Position numbers and translations under genes: made by a program. The notes below the pieces were generated by a model. It saw only the letters and a program-made list of their open reading frames with translations. It was not told where the DNA came from and did not search any database. From Amycolatopsis acidiphila (GTDB lineage Bacteria; Actinomycetota; Actinomycetes; Mycobacteriales; Pseudonocardiaceae), in the NCBI RefSeq assembly GCF_021391495.1, contig NZ_CP090063.1, positions 1,922,001 through 1,986,000 of the forward strand: a stretch of 64,000 nucleotides of DNA. Direction: 5' to 3'. Below are positions 27,404-37,932 of this stretch, piece by piece. Position 1 is the stretch's first letter; the number at the start of each line of letters is the position of its first letter.

Positions 27404-28155
27404 TGCCCGGCACGACCTCGCCGGTGTTCCTCGTCGAGGCGCTGCCGGCGGGTTCGCACGCCGTGCTCGACGGCGAGGAGGCGCGGCATGCGGTGACCGC
27501 GCGCCGGATGCGGGCGGGCGAGCGGCTCACCCTGTCCGACGGCGCCGGCGCGGCGGCGGACTGCGTGGTGGAGGCCGTGCGCCCCGGCCGTGAGCCCGCG
27601 CTGGACGTGGTGATCGAGCAGCGCCGGCACGACCCCGCCCCGCGGTTGCGGGTGACGGTCGCGCAGGCGCTGGCCAAGGGCGATCGCGGTGAGCTGGCGG
27701 TGGAGCTCGCGACGGAGGCGGGCGCCGACGCCGTGCTGCCGTGGCGGGCGGAACGCAGCGTGGCCCGGTGGGAGGAGGGCCCCCGCGGCGCGAAGGCGCT
27801 CGCGCGCTGGCAGGCCACCGCCCGCGCGGCGGCCAAGCAGGCCCGGCGCACGTGGGTGCCGCCGGTCGAGGACCCGGTTGACACGCCCGGCCTCGCGGCG
27901 GCGGTGCGGGATTCGGCGCTGGCGCTGGTCCTCGAAGGCGCGGCGGAGCAGCAGCTCACCCGCGTCGACCTGCCGGCCGAGGGTGAGCTGCTGCTCGTCG
28001 TCGGCCCCGAGGGCGGCATCACCGACGCCGAGCTCGCAGCCCTGCAGGCGGCGGGCGCCGTCCCGGTGCGGCTCGGTCCGACGGTGCTGCGCACGTCGAC
28101 GGCCGCGGCGGTGGCGCTGGGCGCGCTCGGCGCGCGGACCGACCGCTGGGACTAG
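27403..28155 (+). CDS. rsmE: 16S rRNA (uracil-1498-N3)-methyltransferase RsmE
   Basis: The 250-residue SPOUT methyltransferase has an N-terminal PUA-like domain (HAVLDGEEARHAVTARRMRAGERLTLSDG) and a C-terminal knotted domain with the AdoMet-binding VVGPEGGITDAE and LGPTVLRTSTAA. It methylates U1498 of 16S rRNA. Translation is coupled to dnaJ by the TAATG overlap. The conserved hrcA-dnaJ-rsmE order supports the call. Confidence 0.94.
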   Translation: MPGTTSPVFLVEALPAGSHAVLDGEEARHAVTARRMRAGERLTLSDGAGAAADCVVEAVRPGREPALDVVIEQRRHDPAPRLRVTVAQALAKGDRGELAVELATEAGADAVLPWRAERSVARWEEGPRGAKALARWQATARAAAKQARRTWVPPVEDPVDTPGLAAAVRDSALALVLEGAAEQQLTRVDLPAEGELLLVVGPEGGITDAELAALQAAGAVPVRLGPTVLRTSTAAAVALGALGARTDRWD

Positions 28156-28536
28156 GTCGCGGCTGACACTCTCCGGAAAAATCAAGACGCAATATGGCGT
28201 TGAGACCGGCCCAGCCATTACGCTGACCACCAGCACCTGGGGCCCGCGGTTCCCGGGTTTGCGGACCCCGCCGGACACCTCCCCCCTCGGTCCGGCGGAG
28301 CCGGGACGGCGGTGGGACGACCCCCAGGTTTCACCGCCGTCGCCGGCGTCTCCTGCTCACTCGCCCGCGGCCCGTTTCGCTCGAGGCTCCGGCGGTCCTC
28401 GCCTTGGGGGTCGAACCCCCAAACCCCCGCCAGGAGGCTCCGCTCCTGGACCCCGCTGGGGCTTCGCCCCTAGACCCCCGGTGCGGTGCCGGTTCGATGC
28501 GGAGGTGTCCTGTGGTGGCGCGATAGGGTGCGGGGC
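28156..28536. other. Intergenic region with no gene seen; holds a hairpin cluster
   Basis: This 381-bp gap between rsmE and the HIT gene shows no convincing coding frame. Its right half contains the three stem-loops listed separately; the first part is a C-rich, G-rich stretch in which I recognise nothing. Confidence 0.5.
28404..28470. repeat. Cluster of three consecutive stem-loops
   Basis: TTGGGGGT-CGA-ACCCCCAA (28404-28422), CCAGGAG-GCTCCG-CTCCTGG (28430-28449) and GGGGC-TTC-GCCCC (28458-28470) follow each other within 67 bp. The pattern resembles the GC-rich palindromic units common between actinobacterial genes and may stabilise or terminate the rsmE transcript. Confidence 0.7.
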
Positions 28537-28893
28537 ATGAGTGACGCCGAGACGTTGTTCGAGCGGATCATCGCGGGGGAGATTCCCGCCGACGTGGTGT
28601 ACCAGGACGACACCACGTTCGCCTTCCGCGACATCCGGCCGCAGGCGCGGACGCACGTGCTCGTGGTGCCGAAGAAGCGCTACCGCAACGTCGCCGAGCT
28701 GGCGGCGGCCGACCCGCAACTGCTCGCGGACGTGATCGCGACCGCCGCCAAGGTGGCCGAGATCGAGGGAATTACCGGGTCCGGCTACCGCGTTGTGTTC
28801 AATACGGACAGTGATGCCGGGCAGACCGTCTTCCACGTGCACGCGCACGTGCTGGGCGGAGAACAGCTCGGTCTGTTCGGGCGGCACGAGTAA
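28537..28893 (+). CDS. HIT-family nucleotide-binding hydrolase
   Basis: The 118-residue protein starts MSDAETLFERIIAGEIPADVVY and ends with the histidine triad FHVHAHVLGGEQLG, where the second histidine is the catalytic nucleophile. The size and sequence match Hint-like nucleoside phosphoramidases. ATG 28537 is used since homology starts there; an upstream in-frame start adds only non-conserved residues. Confidence 0.92.
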   Translation: MSDAETLFERIIAGEIPADVVYQDDTTFAFRDIRPQARTHVLVVPKKRYRNVAELAAADPQLLADVIATAAKVAEIEGITGSGYRVVFNTDSDAGQTVFHVHAHVLGGEQLGLFGRHE

Positions 28894-28982
28894 CCACCTG
28901 CGACGCGCGGGGCAGTGCCGCTAGCATCATGGATGAGTACACCGTCGACTAGCGAACGCGCAGAAAGCAGGCCCGAGGGCAC

Positions 28983-30059
<1,077 letters not shown>

Positions 30060-30065
30060 CAAGTC

Positions 30066-30611
30066 ATGAGCATCGAGATCGCCAACGAGTCCGGGACGGC
30101 GGTGGACGAGACGTCCATCGTCTCCGCCGCCCGATTCGCACTGGACCGCATGGAAGTCAGCCCGCTCGCCGAACTGTCGGTGGTGCTGGTGACCCTGGAC
30201 GTGATGTCGGACCTGCACGTGCGCTGGATGGACCTGCCGGGGCCCACCGACGTCATGGCCTTCCCCATGGACGAGCTGGACTCCGCCCGCCGCCCCGACG
30301 CCGGTGACGTCTCGCCGGCGCTGCTCGGCGACATCGTGCTGTGCCCGGCGTTCGCGAAGGACCAGGCCCGCACGGCCGGTCACTCGCTGATGGACGAGCT
30401 GTACCTGCTCACCGTGCACGGCGTGCTGCACCTGCTCGGCTACGACCACGCCGAGCCCGCCGAGGAGCGCGAGATGTTCGGCCTGCAGAAGCGGATCCTC
30501 GCCGACTTCAAGGCCGCCATGTCGGCGGCCAAGCGGCGGGACGCGCAGCGCACCAACGACGACCGCCTGCTGGGCGCGGCGGGCCTGGACGCCACGGCGG
30601 ACGACGCGTAA
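30066..30611 (+). CDS. ybeY: Endoribonuclease YbeY (rRNA maturation factor)
   Basis: The 181-residue zinc metalloprotein has the signature [20 protein letters not shown], which supplies the three zinc-binding histidines, and [15 protein letters not shown]. YbeY acts in 16S rRNA 3' end maturation and ribosome quality control. It lies between phoH and the CBS-domain gene in the standard order. The C-terminal 30 residues beyond the family core are low in conservation. Confidence 0.94.
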   Translation: MSIEIANESGTAVDETSIVSAARFALDRMEVSPLAELSVVLVTLDVMSDLHVRWMDLPGPTDVMAFPMDELDSARRPDAGDVSPALLGDIVLCPAFAKDQARTAGHSLMDELYLLTVHGVLHLLGYDHAEPAEEREMFGLQKRILADFKAAMSAAKRRDAQRTNDDRLLGAAGLDATADDA

Positions 30612-30614
30612 CCG

Positions 30615-31946
30615 ATGGCGAGCTCCGCCTCATTGCTGGTTCTCGCTGTCGCGCTGGTCCTGCTCGGTGGGGTCTTCGCCGCGGCGGACGCCGCCGTCAG
30701 CACCGTCTCCCCGGCGCGCGTCGACGGCCTGATCCGGATGGGCCGTCCCGGCGCCCGCCAGCTCGCCGCCGTCGTCGCCGAGCGCCGCAGGCACATCAAC
30801 CTGCTGCTCCTGCTGCGGATGATCTGCGAGCTCACCGCGACCGTGCTGGTCACCGTGGTGTTCCTGCGCTGGATCGACCCCGAGTGGCTCGCGGTCGTGG
30901 TCACCGCCGTCGTGATGGTCGTGGTCAGCTACGTCCTCATCGGCGTCGGCCCGCGCACGATCGGACGCCAGCACCCGTACCGGGTGGGCGCCGCCGTCGC
31001 CGGTCCGGTGCGTGTCCTCGGCACCGTGCTGGGCCCGCTCAGCCGGCTGCTGATCATCGTCGGTAACGCCATCACCCCTGGTCAGGGCTTCCGCGAAGGC
31101 CCGTTCAGCTCCGAGATCGAGCTGCGCGAGCTGGTCGACCTGGCGCAGGAGCGCGGCGTCGTGGAGCCCGCCGAGCGCGAGATGATCCACTCGGTGTTCG
31201 AGCTGGGCGACACCGTGGCGCGCGAGGTCATGGTGCCGCGCACCGAGGTCATCTGGATCGAGCAGGACAAGTCCGTGCGGCAGGCGCTCGCGTTGTCGCT
31301 GCGCACCGGGTTCACCCGGCTCCCGGTGATCGACGAGTCCGTGGACGACATCGTCGGCGTGCTCAACCTCAAGGATCTGGTGCGCGCCTCGCTGGACGAC
31401 GGGTCGGCGAAGCCCGTCTCGCAGCTGATGTACCCGGCGACCTTCGTGCCGGACTCCAAGCGCCTGGACGACCTGCTGCGCGAGATGCAGCTGTCGCACA
31501 ACCACATGGCGATCGCGGTCGACGAGTACGGCGGCACCGCGGGCCTGCTGACCATCGAGGACATCCTGGAGGAGATCGTCGGCGAGATCACCGACGAGTC
31601 CGACCTGGAGGAGCGGCCGCCGGTCGAGCACCTCGACGACAAGTCGGTCCGCGTCTCCGCGCGGCTGCCGGTCGACGACCTGGGCGAGCTGTTCGGCATC
31701 GAGCTGGAGGACCACGACGTCGAGACCGTCGGCGGCCTGCTCGCGCAGCGGCTGGGCCGGGTGCCGCTGCCGGGCGCGGAGGCCGAGGTGGACGGGCTGC
31801 GCCTGCACGCCGAGGGCGGCAAGGACCGCCGCGGCAGGATGCGGATCACGACCGTGGTGGTGCGCGCGGCGGACGAGGAGATAGCCGGACGTAGGGTGCG
31901 TACCGGTGAACAGGACGAACGTGACGGGAGCGTGGACGATGTCTGA
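30615..31946 (+). CDS. CorC/HlyC-type membrane protein with CBS domains
   Basis: The 443-residue protein has an N-terminal DUF21 membrane domain (helices about residues 5-25, 60-85, 90-120), two CBS domains ([53 protein letters not shown]) and a C-terminal CorC_HlyC domain ([26 protein letters not shown]). Relatives affect magnesium/cobalt transport or resistance. It belongs to the conserved ybeY-corC-era block. It starts 3 bp after the ybeY stop and overlaps the next gene by 8 bp. Confidence 0.9.
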   Translation: MASSASLLVLAVALVLLGGVFAAADAAVSTVSPARVDGLIRMGRPGARQLAAVVAERRRHINLLLLLRMICELTATVLVTVVFLRWIDPEWLAVVVTAVVMVVVSYVLIGVGPRTIGRQHPYRVGAAVAGPVRVLGTVLGPLSRLLIIVGNAITPGQGFREGPFSSEIELRELVDLAQERGVVEPAEREMIHSVFELGDTVAREVMVPRTEVIWIEQDKSVRQALALSLRTGFTRLPVIDESVDDIVGVLNLKDLVRASLDDGSAKPVSQLMYPATFVPDSKRLDDLLREMQLSHNHMAIAVDEYGGTAGLLTIEDILEEIVGEITDESDLEERPPVEHLDDKSVRVSARLPVDDLGELFGIELEDHDVETVGGLLAQRLGRVPLPGAEAEVDGLRLHAEGGKDRRGRMRITTVVVRAADEEIAGRRVRTGEQDERDGSVDDV

Positions 31947-32274
31947 GCTGGGGCCGGAAGACGAGAAGATCGTGATTCTCGCCCGATCGGCGCGGGCGCG
32001 CACCCAGGCCACCGAGGGCGCCGCGGTACGCGACACCGACGGCCGCACGTACGCGGCCACCACGGTGGAGCTGCCCTCGTTCCAGGTCACCGCCCTGCAG
32101 GCCGCGATCGCCGCGGCGGTCTCCAGCGGCGCCGAGGGCCTGGAGGCTGCGGCCGTGGTGACGCACCGGCCGATGGTCGACGGCGCGTCGGTGCAGGCGG
32201 TGCGGGACCTCGCGGAGATCGCGCCGATCTTCCGCGCGGACCTCAAGGGCGACGTGCAGGAAGTCCTGCAGTGA
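31939..32274 (+). CDS. Cytidine deaminase-fold protein lacking zinc ligands
   Basis: The 111-residue product shows the deaminase-like strand order ([50 protein letters not shown]) and corresponds in position to Rv2365c of mycobacteria. It contains no cysteine and no HAE motif, so it cannot bind the catalytic zinc. It lies between the CorC-like gene (8-bp overlap) and era (4-bp overlap). ATG 31939 is preferred to GTG 31906, which would overlap the preceding gene much further. Its function is unknown. Confidence 0.82.
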   Translation: MSELGPEDEKIVILARSARARTQATEGAAVRDTDGRTYAATTVELPSFQVTALQAAIAAAVSSGAEGLEAAAVVTHRPMVDGASVQAVRDLAEIAPIFRADLKGDVQEVLQ

Positions 32275-33164
32275 ACCACCGCTCGGGCTTCGCCTGTTTC
32301 GTCGGCCGCCCCAACGCCGGCAAGTCCACGCTGACGAACGCGCTCGTCGGCAGCAAGATCGCGATCACCTCCAGCAAGCCGCAGACCACCAGGCACGCGA
32401 TCCGCGGCATCGTGCACCGCGACGACGCGCAGCTGGTCATCGTGGACACCCCGGGCCTGCACCGGCCGCGCACGGTGCTCGGCGAGCGGCTCAACGACAT
32501 CGTGTACTCGACGTGGTCCGAAGTGGACGTCGTCGGGTTCTGCGTGCCCGCCAACGAAAAGGTCGGGCCCGGCGACAAGTTCATCGCGAACGAGCTGCGC
32601 AAGATCGCCAAGCGCACGCCGGTGCTCGGCATCGTCACCAAGACCGACCTCGCGAACCGCCAGCAGATCGCCGACCAGCTCCTCGCGCTGCAGGAGGTCA
32701 TGGAGTTCGCGGAGCTGATCCCGGTGTCCGCTTCCGCCGGTTTCCAGGTGAAGCAGCTGGAAGACCTGCTGGTGCAGCGGCTGCCCGAGGGCCCGCCGCT
32801 CTACCCCGACGGCGACCTGACCGACGAGCCCGAGCAGACGCTCGTCGCGGAGCTGATCCGCGAAGCGGCGCTGGAGGGCGTACGGGACGAGCTGCCGCAC
32901 TCGATCGCCGTCACGGTCGAGGAGATGCTCCCGCGCGAAGGCCGGGACGACCTGCTGGACGTGCACGCGTTCCTCTACGTCGAGCGGCCGAGTCAGAAGG
33001 GCATCATCCTCGGGCACAAGGGGGAGCGGCTGCGCACGGTCGGTTCGGAGGCGCGGCGGCACATCGAGGCCCTGCTGGGCACGAAGGTGTACCTCGACCT
33101 GCACATCAAGGTGGCCAAGGACTGGCAGCGCGACCCGAAACAACTGCGGCGGCTCGGCTTCTGA
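32271..33164 (+). CDS. era: GTPase Era (ribosome assembly)
   Basis: The 297-residue GTPase has G1 GRPNAGKST, the switch TRHAIRG, G3 DTPGLHRPR, G4 TKTD and G5 PVSASAGF, followed by the C-terminal KH domain with SQKGIILGHKGERLRTVG. Era binds the 3' end of 16S rRNA during 30S maturation. GTG 32271 overlaps the stop of the preceding gene. Confidence 0.96.
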   Translation: MNHRSGFACFVGRPNAGKSTLTNALVGSKIAITSSKPQTTRHAIRGIVHRDDAQLVIVDTPGLHRPRTVLGERLNDIVYSTWSEVDVVGFCVPANEKVGPGDKFIANELRKIAKRTPVLGIVTKTDLANRQQIADQLLALQEVMEFAELIPVSASAGFQVKQLEDLLVQRLPEGPPLYPDGDLTDEPEQTLVAELIREAALEGVRDELPHSIAVTVEEMLPREGRDDLLDVHAFLYVERPSQKGIILGHKGERLRTVGSEARRHIEALLGTKVYLDLHIKVAKDWQRDPKQLRRLGF

Positions 33165-33196
33165 GTTTTGTCGGTGCGGGATGAGAAGATGTCCCG

Positions 33197-33955
33197 GTGA
33201 GTCTCTATCGCGACACCGGTGTGGTGCTGCGGGTGCACAAGCTCGGTGAGGCCGACCGGATCATCACCCTGCTGACCCGCCACCACGGCAAGGTGCGCGC
33301 CGTGGCCAAGGGCGTGCGGCGCACCACCTCGCGGTTCGGTGCGCGGCTGGAACCCTTCGGCCACGTCGACGTGCAGTTCTACACCGGCCGCACGCTCGAC
33401 GTGATCACCCAGGTGCAGACCGTGGACGCCTTCGCGCTGCCCCTGGTCGGCGACTACCAGCGCTACACCGCGGCCAGCGCGATCGCCGAGACGGCCGACC
33501 GGCTCGCGGCCGAGGAGGGCGAGCCGGCGATGCGGCTGTACCTGCTGGTCACCGGGGCGCTGCGCGCGCTCGCGGACGGGCAGCGGGACGCATCGCTGGT
33601 GCTCGACGCCTTCCTGTTGCGTGCCATGTCCTTCGCGGGCTGGGCGCCGGCCATCGCCGAGTGCGCGCGATGCGGCCTGCCCGGTCCGCACCGGGCGTTC
33701 AGCGTGCAGGCGGGCGGGTCGATGTGCGGCAACTGCCGGGCGCCGGGGTCGGTGCATCCCGCGCCGGAGGTGCTGGTGCTGCTGGAGGCGCTGCTGCACG
33801 GTGACTGGGACATCGCCGAGGCTTCGGTGCAGGGCGCCCGCCGGGACGCGAGCGGCCTGGTCGCCGCCCACCTGCAGTGGCACCTCGAACGTCAGCTCCG
33901 CTCGCTCCCCCTGGTGGAGCGGCGCGCACGAGAGGTGACCACCGGGGGTTCGTAG
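33197..33955 (+). CDS. recO: DNA repair protein RecO
   Basis: The 252-residue protein has the RecO N-terminal OB fold (YRDTGVVLRVHKLGEADRIITLLTRHHGKVRAVAKGVRR) and a helical C-terminal domain with a zinc-binding cysteine set (CARCGLPGPHRAF ... MCGNC). It loads RecA onto SSB-coated DNA with RecR. The start is GTG 33197, 32 bp after era, in the conserved order era-recO-uppS. Confidence 0.95.
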   Translation: MSLYRDTGVVLRVHKLGEADRIITLLTRHHGKVRAVAKGVRRTTSRFGARLEPFGHVDVQFYTGRTLDVITQVQTVDAFALPLVGDYQRYTAASAIAETADRLAAEEGEPAMRLYLLVTGALRALADGQRDASLVLDAFLLRAMSFAGWAPAIAECARCGLPGPHRAFSVQAGGSMCGNCRAPGSVHPAPEVLVLLEALLHGDWDIAEASVQGARRDASGLVAAHLQWHLERQLRSLPLVERRAREVTTGGS

Positions 33956-34033
33956 CCGGGTGTCCGTTCGGGCAGCCGCTGTGCGGTGGGTACTGTCGGA
34001 CGGCGGAATCCGGACTACTGGAGGCGAATCAGG

Positions 34034-34846
34034 GTGCTGCGCAGGGGACGTCAGGACACCGCCACGGCGCTGCGGGCGCCTGACCCGCACCCGTCCGGGG
34101 CGCGTCCGCCGGAGATCCCGGCCGAGCTGGTGCCCAACCACGTCGCCCTCGTCATGGACGGCAACGGCCGCTGGGCCAACCAGCGTGGCCTGCCGCGGAT
34201 CGAGGGGCACAAGCGTGGCGAGGCCGTCATGATCGACGTGGCCAGTGGCGCGGTCGAGCTCGGCGTGAAATGGCTGTCGGTGTACGCGTTCTCGACCGAG
34301 AACTGGAAGCGCAGCCCCGAAGAAGTGCGCTTCCTGATGGGGTTCAACCGGGACACGATCCGCCGTCAGGTGGACTACCTCGGGTCGATCGGCGTGCGGA
34401 TCCGGTGGGCCGGGCGCACACCGAAGCTGTGGCGCAGCGTGATCAAGGAGCTGCAGGCCGCCGAGGAGAAGACCAAGAACAACACGCTGCTCAACATGAC
34501 GATGTGCGTGAACTACGGTGGCCGGGCCGAGATCGGCGACGCGGCACGGCGGATCGCGCAGCTCGTGGCCGAGGGCAAGATCAACCCGGCCAAGGTCGAC
34601 GAGAAGATGCTGGCGAAGTACCTGTACCAGCCCGAGATGCCGGACGTGGACCTGTTCCTGCGGCCGTCGGGGGAGCTGCGGACGTCGAACTTCATGCTGT
34701 GGCAATCGGCGTACGCGGAGTTCGTCTTCCAGGACACGTTGTTCCCCGACTTCGACCGGCGCCAGCTGTGGGCGGCGTGCTTGGAGTTCGCGAAGCGGGA
34801 CCGCCGGTTCGGCGCCGCTGTCGATGCTGCGAAAGGTGCGTCATGA
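34034..34846 (+). CDS. uppS: Z-type isoprenyl diphosphate synthase (UppS-like)
   Basis: The 270-residue cis-prenyltransferase has the catalytic [39 protein letters not shown] and the C-terminal [24 protein letters not shown]. It makes the polyprenyl diphosphate carrier for cell-wall synthesis; actinobacteria often make the C50 decaprenyl form. GTG 34034 has GGAGG ten bases upstream and is chosen over the longer frame from 33986. It overlaps the next gene by 4 bp. Confidence 0.94.
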   Translation: MLRRGRQDTATALRAPDPHPSGARPPEIPAELVPNHVALVMDGNGRWANQRGLPRIEGHKRGEAVMIDVASGAVELGVKWLSVYAFSTENWKRSPEEVRFLMGFNRDTIRRQVDYLGSIGVRIRWAGRTPKLWRSVIKELQAAEEKTKNNTLLNMTMCVNYGGRAEIGDAARRIAQLVAEGKINPAKVDEKMLAKYLYQPEMPDVDLFLRPSGELRTSNFMLWQSAYAEFVFQDTLFPDFDRRQLWAACLEFAKRDRRFGAAVDAAKGAS

Positions 34847-35259
34847 TGACTGAAGCCGCGGACACCGCGGAGCTGCTGGGGCGTGCGCGCGAGGCGCTGG
34901 AGCGCTACCTGGAGGTCCACGTCGACGACGACGGCGCGCTGACGTTCTCGCACGCCGGGGTGCCCGGGGTCGTCCAGTCGACCCAGCTCGCCGAGGGGCT
35001 CACGGTGCTGAGCCTGACCTGTGTCGTGGCGTGGGACCTGCCGGACAAGCCCGGCGTCGCGACGGCCGCGGCCGAGCGGGCGGGGCAGGGGCTGTTCGGC
35101 ACTCTCGGTGTGACGCACACCGACCGCGGCCTGGACCTGACGCTGCGGTACGCGTTTCCGGGGCAGGGCCTGGAGGTCTCGGCGTTGGGCACCCTGCTGA
35201 TGCTGGTCATCTCGACGGCTTCGCAGCTGCGGAACGAGCTGGTCCCGCCGCAGGGCTGA
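34843..35259 (+). CDS. Conserved hypothetical protein after uppS
   Basis: The 138-residue protein ([45 protein letters not shown]) resembles YbjN/T3SS-chaperone-like proteins and holds the position of Rv2360c between uppS and the fur-type gene in mycobacteria. It has no signal peptide or membrane segment. Its function is not known. Part of its 3' end is repeated just downstream. Confidence 0.75.
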   Translation: MMTEAADTAELLGRAREALERYLEVHVDDDGALTFSHAGVPGVVQSTQLAEGLTVLSLTCVVAWDLPDKPGVATAAAERAGQGLFGTLGVTHTDRGLDLTLRYAFPGQGLEVSALGTLLMLVISTASQLRNELVPPQG

Positions 35260-35315
35260 GCCACCCCACTGCGGCGACCTGCCCGCACAACCCTTCGGCA
35301 CCAGACCTTCTGGTC

Positions 35316-35426
35316 GCGGCCGAGCGGGCGGTCTGGACCTGACGCTGCGGTACGCGTTTCCGGCGCAGGGTCTCGAGGTCCCGGCGCAGGACCGAGCCAC
35401 CCCACCGCGGCGACCTCCCCGCACAA
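35316..35426 (+). repeat. Partial, degenerate duplication of the preceding gene's 3' end
   Basis: GCGGCCGAGCGGGCGG (35316-35331) repeats 35068-35083. Bases 35333-35363 are identical to 35131-35161 inside the gene. Bases 35389-35426 repeat 35258-35290 and its flanks with a few changes. The copy lacks pieces present in the original and has no start codon in frame, so it is a broken duplication and not a gene. Confidence 0.75.
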
Positions 35427-35505
35427 CTCGTCGGCACCACACCTTCGGGGGCGTGCCTCGCGGGCGGCCGGGGAACTGTCGGTCCCCCCTGGCATCATCG
35501 GGCCC

Positions 35506-36510
35506 GTGGACGTCCTCACCGAGCGCCCGCGCGAGAAGCGCCGCCGCCGGATCACCTCCGTCGAGGTGCTCTGCGTGGTGCTGCTCGCCGCGATCCTGGG
35601 CCAGTCGTGGCTGCAGGACGTCCTCGACGTGCCCGGCCTGCGCACCGGCTCGACGATCTTCGTCGCCGTCTGCGTCCAGGCCCTGCCGTTCCTCGTGCTC
35701 GGTGTGCTGATCAGCGGCGCCATCGCCGCGTTCGTGCCCGCCCGCGTCCTGCGCCGGGCGCTGCCCCGCCGTACCGCCGCGGCGGTGGGCGTCGCCGGGC
35801 TGGCGGGGGTCGCGCTCCCCGGCTGCGAGTGCGCCTCGGTACCCGTAGCCCGGCGGCTGATGGGGCAGGGCGTCGCCCCGGCGGCGGCGCTCACCTTCCT
35901 GCTCGCCGCCCCCGCGGTGAACCCCGTCGTGCTCGTCGCGACAGCCGTGGCGTTCCCCGGCAGGCCCGAGATGGTCCTCGCCCGGTTCCTCGGCTCGCTC
36001 GCCACCGCCGTGGTCATGGGCCTGCTCTGGGCCCGTTGGGGCAAGCTCGACTGGATCGTCGCCCGCGCGCTCGAACGGCTCCCCGACGCCGGGGGCGGGC
36101 GCTGGAAGGCGTTCGCCGAGATCGCGCGCACCGACCTGGTCGAGGCGGGCGGTTTCCTCGTCCTCGGCGCCTTCATCTCGGCCACGCTGAACGTCCTGGT
36201 CCCGCAGTCCTGGTTCGCCGTCCTCGGTGGACAGCTGGTGCTCGGCGTCGCGGTGCTGGCGGTGCTGGCGGTCGTCCTGGCCCTGTGCAGCGAGGCGGAC
36301 GCGTTCGTCGCGGCGTCGCTGACGGCGTTGCCGCTGCTGCCGAAGCTGGTCTTCCTGGTGGTGGGCCCGGCGATCGACGTCAAGCTGTTCGCCCTGCAGG
36401 CGGGCACCTTCGGCCGCTCGTTCGCGGTGCGGTTCGCGCCGGTGACGTTCGTCGTCGCCGTGTGCTGCGCGCTCGTGGTCGGCACGCTGCTGGTCGGCGG
36501 TGCGCGATGA
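35506..36510 (+). CDS. COG0701-family permease (YcgR/YraQ-like)
   Basis: The 334-residue membrane protein has about eight helices and the family cysteine motif LPGCECASVPVARRLM, with AAPAVNPVVLVAT and LALCSEADAFVAAS. COG0701 permeases with a TIGR03943 partner are often linked to zinc or other metal homeostasis; zur and an SmtB-like repressor follow here. GTG 35506 starts it and it overlaps the next gene (ATGA). The transported solute is not known. Confidence 0.85.
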   Translation: MDVLTERPREKRRRRITSVEVLCVVLLAAILGQSWLQDVLDVPGLRTGSTIFVAVCVQALPFLVLGVLISGAIAAFVPARVLRRALPRRTAAAVGVAGLAGVALPGCECASVPVARRLMGQGVAPAAALTFLLAAPAVNPVVLVATAVAFPGRPEMVLARFLGSLATAVVMGLLWARWGKLDWIVARALERLPDAGGGRWKAFAEIARTDLVEAGGFLVLGAFISATLNVLVPQSWFAVLGGQLVLGVAVLAVLAVVLALCSEADAFVAASLTALPLLPKLVFLVVGPAIDVKLFALQAGTFGRSFAVRFAPVTFVVAVCCALVVGTLLVGGAR

Positions 36511-36827
36511 GGCTCGCGCTCGCGTCCGTGGCCCTGGGCGCGGTCGGCGTGGTGTTCGCGGTCTCCACCTGGGTGACCTGGCTGATCATCCAGCCCGGCG
36601 ACCCGACGCCACTGACGATCGTCGTCGCGCTGGTGCTCGGGGCGTTGTGGGTCGTCGTGCTCGGGGCCGCGGTGCTCGCGCTGATCTTCGGTTTCGTCGG
36701 CCGGGCGGCCGGCGGTCTCGCGAAGGCCGGCATCGGGCTGGGCGTCGTCGCGATGCTGCTCGCGCTCGGCGGCGCGGTCGCGTTCGTCGCCGCGGCCGCG
36801 GACTGGACGCCGGTGGTGGCCCGGTGA
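36507..36827 (+). CDS. Small membrane protein in the COG0701 operon
   Basis: The 106-residue protein has three hydrophobic helices (about residues 3-25, 40-65, 75-98) and no recognised domain. It overlaps the permease before it and the TIGR03943 gene after it by four bases each, so it is translated with them. Its role is unknown. Confidence 0.72.
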   Translation: MRLALASVALGAVGVVFAVSTWVTWLIIQPGDPTPLTIVVALVLGALWVVVLGAAVLALIFGFVGRAAGGLAKAGIGLGVVAMLLALGGAVAFVAAAADWTPVVAR

Positions 36828-37522
36828 GGCGCGAGACGCAGAACATCCTGCTGGTGCTGCTCGGCGGTGCCCTGCTCAAGATCGGCCTCAACGGCGACTA
36901 CCTGCGTTACGTCAAGCCGGCCCAGCAGCCCTGGGTGCTCGCCGGCGGAGCGGTGATGGTCGCGCTCGGCGCCGTCGCCATCGTCCGCGACATCCGGGCC
37001 CACCACGCCGACGACGGCCACGGCCACCACCACCTCGCCCGGTCCGCCTGGCTGCTGATGCTGCCGGTGCTCGCGGTCTTCCTCGTCGCGCCGCCCGCCC
37101 TCGGCTCGGACTCCGTCACCCGCACCGAGGCCCGCGCCCCGGCGCAGAGCCAGGCGGTCTTCCCGCCGTTGCCGCAAGGGGAGGTCGTGCCGCTGTCGCT
37201 GACCGACCTCGTCACCCGCGCGGGCTGGGACTCCGGCGGTTCACTCAACGGCCGCACGGTGCGGCTGACGGGGTTCGTCACGCATTCCCACGGCTCCGTG
37301 CTGCTCGCACGCATGATCATCACCTGCTGTGCCGCCGACGCGTACCCGCTGACGGTCCGGCTGGCCGGTCCCACGGGCGCGGCCTATCCGGACGACACCT
37401 GGCTGGAGGTCACCGGGCAGGTCGTGCCCGGTACGGCGACCAGGGCCGACCGCTACACGCCGGACCTGGTGGTCGCGTCGGTGCGTCGCATTGCGCAGCC
37501 GCGGGACCCTTACGAGGACTGA
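36824..37522 (+). CDS. TIGR03943/DUF1980-family membrane protein, partner of COG0701 permease
   Basis: The 232-residue protein has two N-terminal helices (about residues 8-24 and 38-55), a histidine-rich loop (RAHHADDGHGHHHLARS), a third helix and an OB-like soluble domain with VTHSHGSVLLARMIITCCAADA and DTWLEVTGQVV. This is the YcgQ-like family that accompanies COG0701 permeases, in some bacteria within the Zur regulon. Its 3' end overlaps that of the convergent zur gene by 13 bp. Confidence 0.85.
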   Translation: MRRETQNILLVLLGGALLKIGLNGDYLRYVKPAQQPWVLAGGAVMVALGAVAIVRDIRAHHADDGHGHHHLARSAWLLMLPVLAVFLVAPPALGSDSVTRTEARAPAQSQAVFPPLPQGEVVPLSLTDLVTRAGWDSGGSLNGRTVRLTGFVTHSHGSVLLARMIITCCAADAYPLTVRLAGPTGAAYPDDTWLEVTGQVVPGTATRADRYTPDLVVASVRRIAQPRDPYED

Positions 37523-37932
37523 GCCACCCGGGCCGCGCAGTCGGCGCAGGTGCCGACGATCTCGACCGTGTGCGTGATCTCCGAGAACCCGTGCCCGGAC
37601 GCGATCTTCTCCGCCCAGCGTTCCACGGCCGGCCCCTCCACCTCGACCGTCCGGCCGCAGTGGCGGCACACCAGGTGGTGATGGTGGTGCGAGGAGCAGC
37701 GGCGGTAGATCGCCTCGCCGCTGTCGGTGCGCAGCACGTCGATCTCGCCGGCCTCCGACAACGACTGCAGCGTCCGGTAGACCGTCGTGAGCCCGATGCC
37801 GTCGCCGCGTTTGCGCAGCTCGTCGTGCAGTTCCTGGGCCGACCGGAAGTCGTCGACCTCCGCCAGCAGCTCCACCACCGCCGCGCGCTGCCTTGTCGAC
37901 CGCAGGCCGGGCACGGGCGCGACCCTACTCAT
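37510..37932 (-). CDS. zur: Fur-family zinc regulator (Zur/FurB)
   Basis: The 140-residue regulator has the winged helix (LRSTRQRAAVVELLAEVDDFRSAQELHDELRKRGDGIGLTTVYRTLQSLSEAGEI), the metal-binding SSHHHHHLVCRHCG and a C-terminal CADC. It lies directly downstream of an ArsR/SmtB repressor with a 4-bp overlap, the arrangement of smtB-zur (Rv2358-furB) in mycobacteria. With zinc bound it should repress zinc-uptake genes. No Zur box was recognised upstream of the adjacent COG0701 operon. Confidence 0.92.
   Translation of the reverse strand: MSRVAPVPGLRSTRQRAAVVELLAEVDDFRSAQELHDELRKRGDGIGLTTVYRTLQSLSEAGEIDVLRTDSGEAIYRRCSSHHHHHLVCRHCGRTVEVEGPAVERWAEKIASGHGFSEITHTVEIVGTCADCAARVAQSS

Noticed and set aside
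28404..28470. A CRISPR-like repeat array
   Set aside because: The three hairpins have different sequences and no spacers of constant length; no CRISPR array was seen anywhere in the window.
35427..35505. Zur box upstream of the COG0701 permease
   Set aside because: No AT-rich TGA-N-TCA type palindrome was found in this GC-rich stretch.
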